Origin: Deltaproteobacteria bacterium
GTDB lineage: Bacteria > Desulfobacterota > Syntrophobacteria > Syntrophobacterales > Syntrophobacteraceae
Reading direction: 5' to 3'
DNA length: 40,233 bases
NCBI GenBank assembly: GCA_021777755.1
Contig: JAJYDE010000037.1
Location: 1-40,233 of the forward strand
A model generated the notes under the pieces. That model saw only the letters and a list, made by a program, of their open reading frames with translations, was not told where the DNA came from and searched no databases. The translations under genes were made by a program, and so were the position numbers. This document shows, one piece after another, positions 34,201 to 40,233 of the stretch (the first letter of the stretch is position 1; every line of letters starts with the position of its first letter).

Positions 34201-34315
34201 GGCCTTGTTTTTTTCCCTGCTGCTGTCGTTGATCGTGACGCCGGTCGTCTATTATCTGCTGATAAGGATGCATTACAAATTCTTGCGAAGCCATCCTCAA
34301 AACGGTAATGTTTGA
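31229..34315 (+). CDS. RND efflux pump inner-membrane subunit (AcrB superfamily)
   Basis: The protein of 1028 residues has the duplicated 6+6 membrane-helix layout with two large periplasmic loops. Motifs: PSAVFPETPFPRIVVMVGNG after TM1, the TM4 segment GGVAASIGLIIDNAIVVVEA (about 396-415), LTPVVVFLPLAYLGGMTGVF, and TM10-TM11 IIGVGIVAKNGILVMDYF. In most RND pumps TM4 carries Asp-Asp (multidrug) or a single Asp (metal). Here it is Asp-Asn, and TM10 has KNGI as in common pumps. Substrate is not predictable. ATG at 31229 overlaps the adaptor stop (TGATG). A GTG directly before it is also possible. Confidence 0.92.
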   Translation: MDSTNTGVGRFATRHAISITFIAAIISLAGIFCALRMPSAVFPETPFPRIVVMVGNGIMQANEMMATITRPIEESMKSIPGVKSVISSTSRGSAVINVVFNWGTNMERAEVYVMGRLSEIRGDLPATATTDVSRVAFTLSYPIIGISLTSSTRDQMDLWNTAVYKIKPLFLRIPGVAKVEILGGREPEYHVVVDPLKLQAAGLALSDVSSALTKNNLIAAAGMITQNYHLYLTTVDGRITTPAQIARVVIKVAGGHPVLVGDVARITRGPKPAYKSITARGREAVLFNIESQPGSSLLRIAAALKQDLARLHEELPPDTHLGFFYDQSKFVSDSVGSVWDAIIFGLALSVFILYLFLKNFGSVMTAIVTIPVSVLITFVVMRLSNMSFNMMTLGGVAASIGLIIDNAIVVVEAMCHRLGRGGARLTCIHEAMDEILVALVGSTLTPVVVFLPLAYLGGMTGVFFRALGLTMVVSLLVSLILALTLTPSLAAWLISTRSLPEEAGSFLTPVLRAYEYAVRLALRKSWLTMLACGFILLASVFIYQRLHTEFLPHFDEGGFVMDFAARPGTSLAETSRVLDEAEKSIRSNPDVAGYSRRLGAQLGPFITESYVGDYLIKLKGDRKHSTEQVLAAMRHKFNRIFPMIRWDFHGYLNDLMGDLQMAPNPIEIYLYSPNLPWLEMAAKRVAARIGKIPGVVDTFDGLKVTGPSVNFRVLPAEAKRYGLSVSDIAEAVHTALLGKISSYILEGDRIVNIRVMADPESVSLIKELGNLRLRTPDGVLVRLSQVAAVHIEPNQVELNRKDLRQDLIVYARLEGIDLGTAMREIKARLGRDQWLPRGSIEYGGLYRQQQKSFHNLLAVLLAAILLVFTVLLVEYRSFYEPIAIVAGAVLALFGTLAALWMTGVSLNIVSFLGAIIGVGIVAKNGILVMDYFQQLREQGMELVEALVQAGHRRLRPVLMTSLAAALGMLPLAYGVGTGAQMLRPLGIAVIGALFFSLLLSLIVTPVVYYLLIRMHYKFLRSHPQNGNV

Positions 34316-34334
34316 ATAAACTGCGGAGTATTGC

Positions 34335-35168
34335 ATGGACTCCTATTGTGTCTCTTTCCGGCCCGAGGTGGAAATGGAGGAAAACCTCCCGCCCCTTGCC
34401 GGAATGGATGATCCTCGAATAATCGATCTTCTGGGCAGGGCCGCGGGCGTCTTGCTGCCCGCCCACGTGTCTCCATGGCGCTATCTGAAGATGACCGGCC
34501 TTGCCCGAAATTGGTTTCCCCGCCTGGACGTTCAGTTCAATTCACGGGGTAAGACAAAGCAGGCCTTTCTTTTCCAGAAGCTGGGGGTCCGCCATCCGGA
34601 GACCCTCGTTTTCCAAAATCCGCAAAATCTCCAGGATCATCTCAACCTGCACGGCTCTCCATGGGGGTATCCCTTCGTACTCAAAGGAGACCTTGGCGGC
34701 GGGGGCGATACGGTTTTTCCGGTCTTCGAGCCCGAAGAAACCGCCACCCATCTTGCAAAACTTCCGAAAGACGGCCCGCTTCTTATCCAAAAATGTGTGG
34801 CCCACGGTGGTAAAGACCTTCGGGTGGTGGTCTACGCAGACCAGGCGGTGAGCTATTTTCGGGTTGGCGGCGGCCGCTTCTACAACAATATCTGCCGGGG
34901 CGCAAAACTTGATCACGATGGCTGGCCGGAGTTGCAGCAAAAGGGCGTTGCGGCCGCCCTGGCATTTTCCGCCCGTGCCGGGATCGACATAGCCGGCTAC
35001 GACTTGATGTTTCCAGATGATGGCGAGCCGGTTTTTATAGAAGTCAATTTTCATTTCGGAAGGAAGGGACTGGGAGGCGCCAAGGAGCACAGCCGCCATG
35101 TTCTGCGGGCGATTTGGCGCTGGCGCGCCCGTGCCATGTCGGGTAAATTGTCTGCCGAATGTTTATGA
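34335..35168 (+). CDS. RimK-like ATP-grasp protein
   Basis: A 277-residue protein with an ATP-grasp fold: an N-terminal part with SPWRYLKMTGLARNWFPRL and RGKTKQAFLFQKLGVRHPE, then the nucleotide-binding YPFVLKGDLGGGGDTVFPVF (lid Lys and Gly-rich loop), and the metal-ligand region PVFIEVNFHFGRKGLGG (Glu and Asn) near residues 234-250. Such enzymes ligate carboxylates to amines with ATP; the substrate is unknown. The gene starts 19 bp after the RND pump and could be part of its transcript, or it may belong with the phosphoketolase 57 bp downstream. Confidence 0.83.
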   Translation: MDSYCVSFRPEVEMEENLPPLAGMDDPRIIDLLGRAAGVLLPAHVSPWRYLKMTGLARNWFPRLDVQFNSRGKTKQAFLFQKLGVRHPETLVFQNPQNLQDHLNLHGSPWGYPFVLKGDLGGGGDTVFPVFEPEETATHLAKLPKDGPLLIQKCVAHGGKDLRVVVYADQAVSYFRVGGGRFYNNICRGAKLDHDGWPELQQKGVAAALAFSARAGIDIAGYDLMFPDDGEPVFIEVNFHFGRKGLGGAKEHSRHVLRAIWRWRARAMSGKLSAECL

Positions 35169-35225
35169 TAAATCTCACGCAACTCGGCGTTTAATCGATT
35201 TTTAAAAAAAATTCAGGAGACGGCC

Positions 35226-37670
35226 ATGATAAAACCATCCGGGCAAAGGGAGCCGGCCAATCTGAACGAGAGTATCAGCGCTTACGGACCTGCTCGCTCC
35301 ACCGTGGGAGGAACTCCGCTTGGACAAGACGAACTGCGCCGGATCGACTCCTATTGGCGGGCCGGCCTGTATCTTTGCCTCGGAATGCTCTATCTCAAGG
35401 ACAACCCCTTACTAAAAGAGCCGCTAAAACCCGAGCACATCAAGCCGCGCCTCCTCGGCCACTGGGGATCGGACCCCGGTCAGTGCTTTGTCTACACTCA
35501 TTTCAACAGACTGATCAAAAAATATGACCTGAACGCGATCTACGTCTGCGGTCCCGGCCACGGCGCCCCGGCGGTGCTCGCCAATTCATATCTGGAAGGG
35601 GTCTATTCGGAGGTCTATCCGGACAAGAGTGAAACCATCGACGGAATGCGGCGCTTTTTCAAACAGTTCTCCTTTCCGGGCGGAATCGGCAGCCACGCAA
35701 CCCCCGAGACCCCGGGCAGCATCCACGAGGGAGGCGAACTGGGCTACAGCCTTTCCCACGCTTTTGGAACCGTCTTTGACAACCCCGACCTTATCACCCT
35801 TGCGGTAGTGGGAGATGGAGAATTCGAAACCGGCCCCCTGGCCACCAGTTGGCACAGCAATAAATTTCTGAATCCCATTGTGGACGGGGCGGTGCTTCCC
35901 GTGCTGCATCTAAACGGCTACAAGATCAACAACCCCACCATCCCGGCCCGCATAAGCCATGAAGAACTCGAGCACCTGTTCAGAGGCTACGGTTATACGC
36001 CCTATTTCGTGGAAGGCAGCGATCCCGAAAGCATGCACCAGGCCATGGCCGCGACGATGGAGCACTGCGTTCTGGAAATCCGCGGCTTCCAGCAACAGGC
36101 GCGCAGTGCGGGCGTGGAGTTTCGGCCCAAATGGCCCATGATCGTTTTGCGCACTCCCAAAGGCTGGACCGCGCCCCGCAAGGTTGACGGCCATTACCTG
36201 GAAGGTTTCTGGCGGGCCCATCAGGTCCCTATTGTCAACGTCGCCGCGGACCCCGACCGCCTCAGGCTGCTCGAATCGTGGATGCTGAGCTACGGGCCGG
36301 ACAAACATTTCGACGAACAGGGAAAGCTGATCTCGGAATTAAAAGCCATGGCGCCCGAAGGCAACCGGCGTATGAGCGCAAACCCGGTGGCCAACGGGGG
36401 GCTTTTGCGCCGCCCCCTGGAAATTCCCGATATGCGTGAGTTCGCCGTGCCGATTGAGCGCCGGGCCGTGACCGTGGCTGGAAACGTGCCGGTTCTGGGA
36501 GGGTTTCTGCGCGACATCGTGCGGCTCAATCCGCGCAATTTCCGCGTTTTCGGTCCCGACGAGACCCAATCGAACAGGCTTGAGGCAATCTACGAGACAG
36601 CCGGCAAGGTCTGGCTCGGAGAGTATTTCCCGGAAGATGCCGACGGGGGCGAACTCAGCCCCCGGGGACGGGTCATGGAGATGCTTAGCGAGCATACCGT
36701 GGAAGGCTGGCTGGAGGGCTATCTGCTAAGCGGCAGGCACGGCTTTATCAACAGCTACGAGCCCTTTGTGCATTTGATCGATTCGATGGTCAATCAGCAC
36801 GCCAAGTGGCTGGAAAAGTGCCTCGAAATTCCCTGGCGGGCAAGAGTGGCTTCGCTTAACCTGCTCATCACCGCGCTCGTCTGGCGACAGGACCACAACG
36901 GATTCACCCACCAGGACCCGGGCTTTCTCGACGTCGTGGCCAACAAGAGTCCCGAGGTCGTTCGCATCTACCTGCCCCCCGACGCCAATTGCCTGCTTTC
37001 GGTGGCCGACCACTGCTTGAGGAGCATAAATTACATCAACGTGATCGTCGCCGACAAACAACAGCATCTCCAGTACCTTGATATGGACGCGGCGATCACC
37101 CACTGCACCAAAGGGGCCGGAATATGGGAGTGGGCTGGAAACGACCGGGGAGTCGAGCCCGATGTGGTCATGGCCTCCTGTGGGGATGTGCCGACCATGG
37201 AGGCCCTTGCGGCCGTCGCTTTGCTCCGGCAGGAATTACCCGACATGAAGATCCGGTTTGTAAACGTGGTCGATCTCTTCAGGCTGGTGCCCCGAAGCGA
37301 ACATCCTCACGGTATGACCGACAGGGAATTCGAGGCCCTGTTTACTTCGACCAAACCGGTGGTGTTCAACTTCCATTCCTATCCCTGGCTGATCCATCGC
37401 CTGACCTACCGCCGGCCGGGCCAGCACAACATTCATGTGCGCGGCTACAAGGAGATGGGCAACATCAATACGCCGCTGGAGCTGGCTATCCTCAACCAGA
37501 CCGACCGTTTCAGCCTGGCCGTTGACGCCATCGACCGTGTTGTCCGTTTCCGGGAGACGGGGTCCAATGTTCGGGAGGCGCTGCTCGATCGGCAGATCGC
37601 CTGCCTAAATCATGCCTTCCAAAACGGAGTCGACAGGCCGGACATTACCGACTGGAAATGGCCCCTCTAA
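35226..37670 (+). CDS. xfp: Phosphoketolase (xylulose/fructose 6-phosphate)
   Basis: The protein of 814 residues has the full Xfp length and order: N-terminal [60 protein letters not shown], the ThDP/Mg2+ motif [20 protein letters not shown], and [11 protein letters not shown]; the C-terminal part has [15 protein letters not shown]. It splits xylulose 5-phosphate (and in many members fructose 6-phosphate) with phosphate into acetyl phosphate and a sugar phosphate, in the cytoplasm. ATG at 35226 has AGGAGA upstream. Acetate kinase or phosphotransacetylase, which would use the acetyl phosphate, are not in this window. Confidence 0.95.
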   Translation: MIKPSGQREPANLNESISAYGPARSTVGGTPLGQDELRRIDSYWRAGLYLCLGMLYLKDNPLLKEPLKPEHIKPRLLGHWGSDPGQCFVYTHFNRLIKKYDLNAIYVCGPGHGAPAVLANSYLEGVYSEVYPDKSETIDGMRRFFKQFSFPGGIGSHATPETPGSIHEGGELGYSLSHAFGTVFDNPDLITLAVVGDGEFETGPLATSWHSNKFLNPIVDGAVLPVLHLNGYKINNPTIPARISHEELEHLFRGYGYTPYFVEGSDPESMHQAMAATMEHCVLEIRGFQQQARSAGVEFRPKWPMIVLRTPKGWTAPRKVDGHYLEGFWRAHQVPIVNVAADPDRLRLLESWMLSYGPDKHFDEQGKLISELKAMAPEGNRRMSANPVANGGLLRRPLEIPDMREFAVPIERRAVTVAGNVPVLGGFLRDIVRLNPRNFRVFGPDETQSNRLEAIYETAGKVWLGEYFPEDADGGELSPRGRVMEMLSEHTVEGWLEGYLLSGRHGFINSYEPFVHLIDSMVNQHAKWLEKCLEIPWRARVASLNLLITALVWRQDHNGFTHQDPGFLDVVANKSPEVVRIYLPPDANCLLSVADHCLRSINYINVIVADKQQHLQYLDMDAAITHCTKGAGIWEWAGNDRGVEPDVVMASCGDVPTMEALAAVALLRQELPDMKIRFVNVVDLFRLVPRSEHPHGMTDREFEALFTSTKPVVFNFHSYPWLIHRLTYRRPGQHNIHVRGYKEMGNINTPLELAILNQTDRFSLAVDAIDRVVRFRETGSNVREALLDRQIACLNHAFQNGVDRPDITDWKWPL

Positions 37671-37805
37671 ACCGGCTGGGAGGTCATGCCCCGGAGGGCT
37701 TTTCCCGGCGGGATCAAACCGTCCATGCATCGATTTGGATTATGTCGCTGAGAGGGGCCGCTTCGGCCTTCGCACAATCGAGCCTTACTCGTGCGGGACG
37801 AGTTG
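37671..37805 (+). other. Junction between phosphoketolase and orphan Rhs fragment
   Basis: There is no recognisable Rhs YD-repeat sequence here, though a frame stays open through it from 37612. The Rhs homology begins abruptly near 37806, which marks the likely breakpoint where an Rhs C-terminus was joined to unrelated sequence. Confidence 0.45.
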
Positions 37806-38355
37806 TTTCCATTGGAAATCTTATGATCCCAATGCGGGGATGTGGTTGGCCAAGGACCCGATTTTGTTCAAAGGCGGGGATAGTGACCTTTATGGGTATG
37901 TTCAAGATGATCCGGTCAATCTTATTGACCCGTTGGGTCTGATGGTAACGATCGTAATTAGTAACAGGGCATACTCCTCCACCGGCAACAGTGTGGCGGG
38001 AACGATCTCTGTTACCAGCGACCAGACCTCAGATTCGTTCTCGGGTTACACAATGGAAAATGCCAACGCTGGTGACCAAGGAGACAAGCCTCCGATTCCA
38101 GCCGGAACATATGACGCCTTTGTTAGGACAGACCACACACCGAATCGTGTCGAACTAGAGAATGTTCCAGGCTACAGCAACATACAGATTCACAACGGAA
38201 GTTATCCGCGGAATTTCGAAGGGTGTGTCGGCGCAGGAACATCACATTCCACCGACTTCCTTGGAGGAACCGTAAACGCGATCAACCAAATAGATAGTAT
38301 CATTCATGCCGACGGATCAGGAAACATCACGGTAATCGTTGGTCCGGTCCAATGA
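37806..38355 (+). pseudogene. Orphan Rhs C-terminal tip with DUF5675-like toxin domain
   Basis: The core end is intact: YDPNAGMWLAKDPI, then DLYGYVQDDPVNLIDPLGL, the conserved border of Rhs proteins. The tip of about 140 residues then shows PPIPAGTYDAFVRTDHTPNR, VELENVPGYSNIQIHNGSYP and FEGCVGAGTSHSTDF. A late IxIHxG and GCxxxG pattern with conserved His and Cys is that of DUF5675, a family with an L,D-transpeptidase-like His/Cys arrangement. The large Rhs body is missing, so it is a displaced tip, possibly translated from ATG at 37840. Immunity-like gene follows with a 4-bp overlap possible. The peptidoglycan target is inference. Confidence 0.75.
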
Positions 38356-38366
38356 GGGAGCTGCGC

Positions 38367-38960
38367 ATGACTCTTAACCGACAGGTATTTGGTTTCATCA
38401 TTGTGCCTGCGATGCTCGCAAGCTTGACCTTGCGGGCACCGGCAGCCCCAGTTGAAGCAGGTTGTGGAAATGCAGTGGATGCGTTTATATCTCTGCCAAC
38501 GGAAAACAGTCTTGCTGTGTTGGCACGATTAAACCAGGATGACTGCTGGTCAGTGGTAGGTCCATCGAATCCCACTTTGGATAGGTTGAATTACTGGAGC
38601 GAACGGGGAAACCGATGGGCCGCTCAGTATCTGGCAAAACACCTGAAGCAGCTTGACGGTGGAAACTTGGAGGATGCACTAATAGCATTGGGTCAATTTT
38701 CTGATCACGATATGCAGCGTCTTCTGCTTTTTGCTGACAAAGGGCTGCTCTCAAAACGTGAACTCACACACGCCCTAACCATGCTTCCGCTCTCACTGAG
38801 TGACAATCCGCGTGCCCAATTGGATCTGTTAAGCGCGAGGAAAAGCAAAATAATGGGCGTAACTCGAAAGGATTTATCGGAGCAGAGAACTCTGGCGCTG
38901 AATGCAATCAACGACTTCGCGTCCGAGATTCGGTCGAAAAATCCTGGGAACAGACGGTGA
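38367..38960 (+). CDS. Candidate exported immunity protein for first Rhs tip
   Basis: A 197-residue protein with a signal peptide (MTLNRQVFGFIIVPAMLASL, cleaved near APA). The mature part is helical with one early Cys pair region (AGCGNAVDAFISLP, NQDDCWSVVG) and resembles no family I can name. ATG at 38367 has GGGAG 6 nt upstream; ATG at 38352 would overlap the toxin-tip stop by 4 bp. The tight coupling and periplasmic destination are what one expects of an immunity protein against a peptidoglycan-acting toxin. The immunity role is inferred from position only. Confidence 0.65.
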   Translation: MTLNRQVFGFIIVPAMLASLTLRAPAAPVEAGCGNAVDAFISLPTENSLAVLARLNQDDCWSVVGPSNPTLDRLNYWSERGNRWAAQYLAKHLKQLDGGNLEDALIALGQFSDHDMQRLLLFADKGLLSKRELTHALTMLPLSLSDNPRAQLDLLSARKSKIMGVTRKDLSEQRTLALNAINDFASEIRSKNPGNRR

Positions 38961-39108
38961 TGGCAGGAGCCCTATAGGGTGTGCAAAAGCACATTATGTG
39001 ATATCGTTACGCTTTTTTGAAAAAATGCTGAAAATCTGTCTCCTTCCGACTCGACAAGGCATGACCTAAGCTACCGATCTTTGACAAGAAAATCGCTTCG
39101 GGCCGGGG

Positions 39109-39642
39109 GTGAACGACGGGATCATTGTTCAAAATGATCCCATCAATTTCCTGGATCCCTACGGATTATGGCGATGGGGTGATCCGTTGCCTCAGGGGCT
39201 TGTAAATGCTGTTGCCGGTTTTGGTGATGGAGTATCGTTTGGTCTTACCAACGCTATCCGCAACAGGATGGGGACAAACGGTGTGGTCGATAAGTGCTCA
39301 AGTTTATACTCCGGCTCCAAATATGCTGGATATGCTTGGGGCACAGCGACGATTTGGGCACTTGGACTCAATGGGGGTGACAGTTCCGTATTTTGGGCTG
39401 GCAGAGGTGCTAGCGCAATAGCAGATACATTGGGAACAACAATCACACAGACTCCTATAGGCGCTATTCTTGACGGGTTAGGCGTTGAGAACCGATTTGT
39501 CTGGACTGTCGCCTCTGCAACATTTGCCGCCAATGCAAGTGGCACGGTGGACGCTGTAATCAACTATGTGAGTCCTGAATCTATTTGGAATGTTGAACAA
39601 GCAATACTGAACTGGCGTGGAATCCCCATCGTTTTCCATTAA
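39109..39642 (+). pseudogene. Second orphan Rhs C-terminal tip
   Basis: The frame opens with GTG and reads VQNDPINFLDPYGL, the Rhs core border, directly without preceding YD repeats. It continues WRWGDPLPQGLVNAVAGFGD and GVSFGLTNAIRNRMGTNGVV, a glycine-rich linker region often found after the Rhs core and before a toxin, then hydrophobic stretches (ASAIADTLGTTITQTPIGAI) and a short end, WNVEQAILNWRGIPIVFH. I see no catalytic motif of a known nuclease, so the toxin is either unrecognised, pore-like, or lost. The DNA is more AT-rich than the body of the window. Confidence 0.72.
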
Positions 39643-39728
39643 ATAAATGCTAACGAATGGACTATTCGGTCAAAGATCACTAACGAACGTTGCACGGTGA
39701 AATATCTGATCTTTACTATTAGGAGATT

Positions 39729-40049
39729 ATGATAAGGCTAAATGAGATGTTACATTATTTCCTTCGGAAAATGCTTCCGAAGCGTGTATCATTCGATGAT
39801 GGGTCATACATTGAATATTTTAATAGAGAAGCCATCATGTACACCGAAAAGGATGGGCATCGAATGGAAGTGGTATGGTATTTTCAACACGTCAGGGGAC
39901 GACATCTCAATACTCGCGACATCGATCACTGGGATTCGCCACACGAAACAGAGCCTTTACCCCCGGAAAAAAGAAATGAGATAGAACGAAAAATACTTGA
40001 ATATTGCCGTAAGCGAAGAATACCACTCAACATTACAATGGAGAAATGA
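39729..40049 (+). CDS. Candidate immunity protein for second Rhs tip
   Basis: A 106-residue soluble protein, MIRLNEMLHYFLRKMLPKRV then FDDGSYIEYFNREAIMYTEK and EKRNEIERKILEYCRKRRIP. The small alpha/beta pattern with a central EYxxREAxxYTEKDG strand pair and a C-terminal helix resembles the Rhs/CDI immunity families of this size, but I cannot assign a specific one. AGGAGA lies directly before ATG at 39729. It follows the second tip by 86 bp on the same strand. The role is inferred from position. Confidence 0.6.
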   Translation: MIRLNEMLHYFLRKMLPKRVSFDDGSYIEYFNREAIMYTEKDGHRMEVVWYFQHVRGRHLNTRDIDHWDSPHETEPLPPEKRNEIERKILEYCRKRRIPLNITMEK

Positions 40050-40233
40050 AATCTCGGAGACAGGCCCTCAAATAGGAAAATCGGTGCCGCTCCGCCGGTC
40101 GGGGAAGTCGCTGCGTATGGGAGCAAACGTCAAACGGGATCTGACTAACGTATGTGTCTAATAATATTATTATAAGGCTAATGTGGATATTGGTAAGTAT
40201 TCGCAATTACTGAGTTTGGGGTTCGCTTTTAAC
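40050..40233. other. End of window, AT-rich, no feature recognised
   Basis: The last 184 bp contain an AT-rich patch (TAATAATATTATTATA, about 40159-40175) and no supported gene. Further Rhs tip material may continue beyond the window. Confidence 0.35.

Overview
The window looks like chromosomal DNA of a Gram-negative bacterium of the Desulfobacterota (former Deltaproteobacteria; Syntrophobacter-like groups are the closest match I can suggest from memory). The reasons are moderately high GC, a DUF6178 protein, a long-form PurN, a GreA-like paralogue, an EFR1-type flavodoxin-ferredoxin protein, outer-membrane porins and an RND tripartite pump. This placement is inference; no rRNA or tRNA gene is visible.

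Layout. 0-1.6 kb: end of purQ and purN (purine synthesis). 1.8-3.45 kb: a large unrecognised protein. 3.6-5.15 kb: EFR1 ferredoxin and a DinB-fold protein. 5.15-7.5 kb: egtB-egtD (ergothioneine). 7.8-10.7 kb: secreted papain-like protease with Ig-like repeats. 11.3-13.9 kb: CPA2 antiporter, a GreA-like factor and a Nudix hydrolase. 13.9-14.6 kb: a decayed coding region and a small secreted protein. 14.9-16.55 kb: DUF6178 protein. 16.6-17.05 kb: a broken IS200/IS605 tnpA between direct repeats. 17.1-22.5 kb: an outer-membrane barrel, an FG-GAP fragment, an OprB-like porin and an HMA-domain protein, enclosed by two inverted copies of a roughly 500-bp element. 22.6-23.2 kb: a dead Phd/RelE toxin-antitoxin pair. 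23.4-26.4 kb: MlaC-like protein and an NIT-domain chemoreceptor. 26.5-34.3 kb: OmpR-type regulator, sensor kinase, then a tripartite RND efflux operon. 34.3-37.7 kb: ATP-grasp protein and phosphoketolase. 37.8-40.05 kb: two orphan Rhs C-terminal tips, each followed by a candidate immunity gene, in visibly more AT-rich DNA.

The most interesting structure is the duplicated element at 17.12-17.63 and 21.99-22.50 kb. Each copy has the same -35 box and 17-bp spacer, an RNA matching the M-box (ykoK) magnesium riboswitch core, an intrinsic terminator whose stem differs in sequence but not in form, and then a conserved 26-27 residue open reading frame with its own Shine-Dalgarno sequence (MxQEDGQPP..GGxCPxF-type). 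M-boxes normally precede Mg2+ transporters; these precede a micro-ORF and outer-membrane or metal-domain genes. A second clear regulatory signal is a tandem 11-bp repeat directly upstream of a near-consensus promoter for the RND operon, just after the two-component genes. No CRISPR array or intact mobile element was seen.
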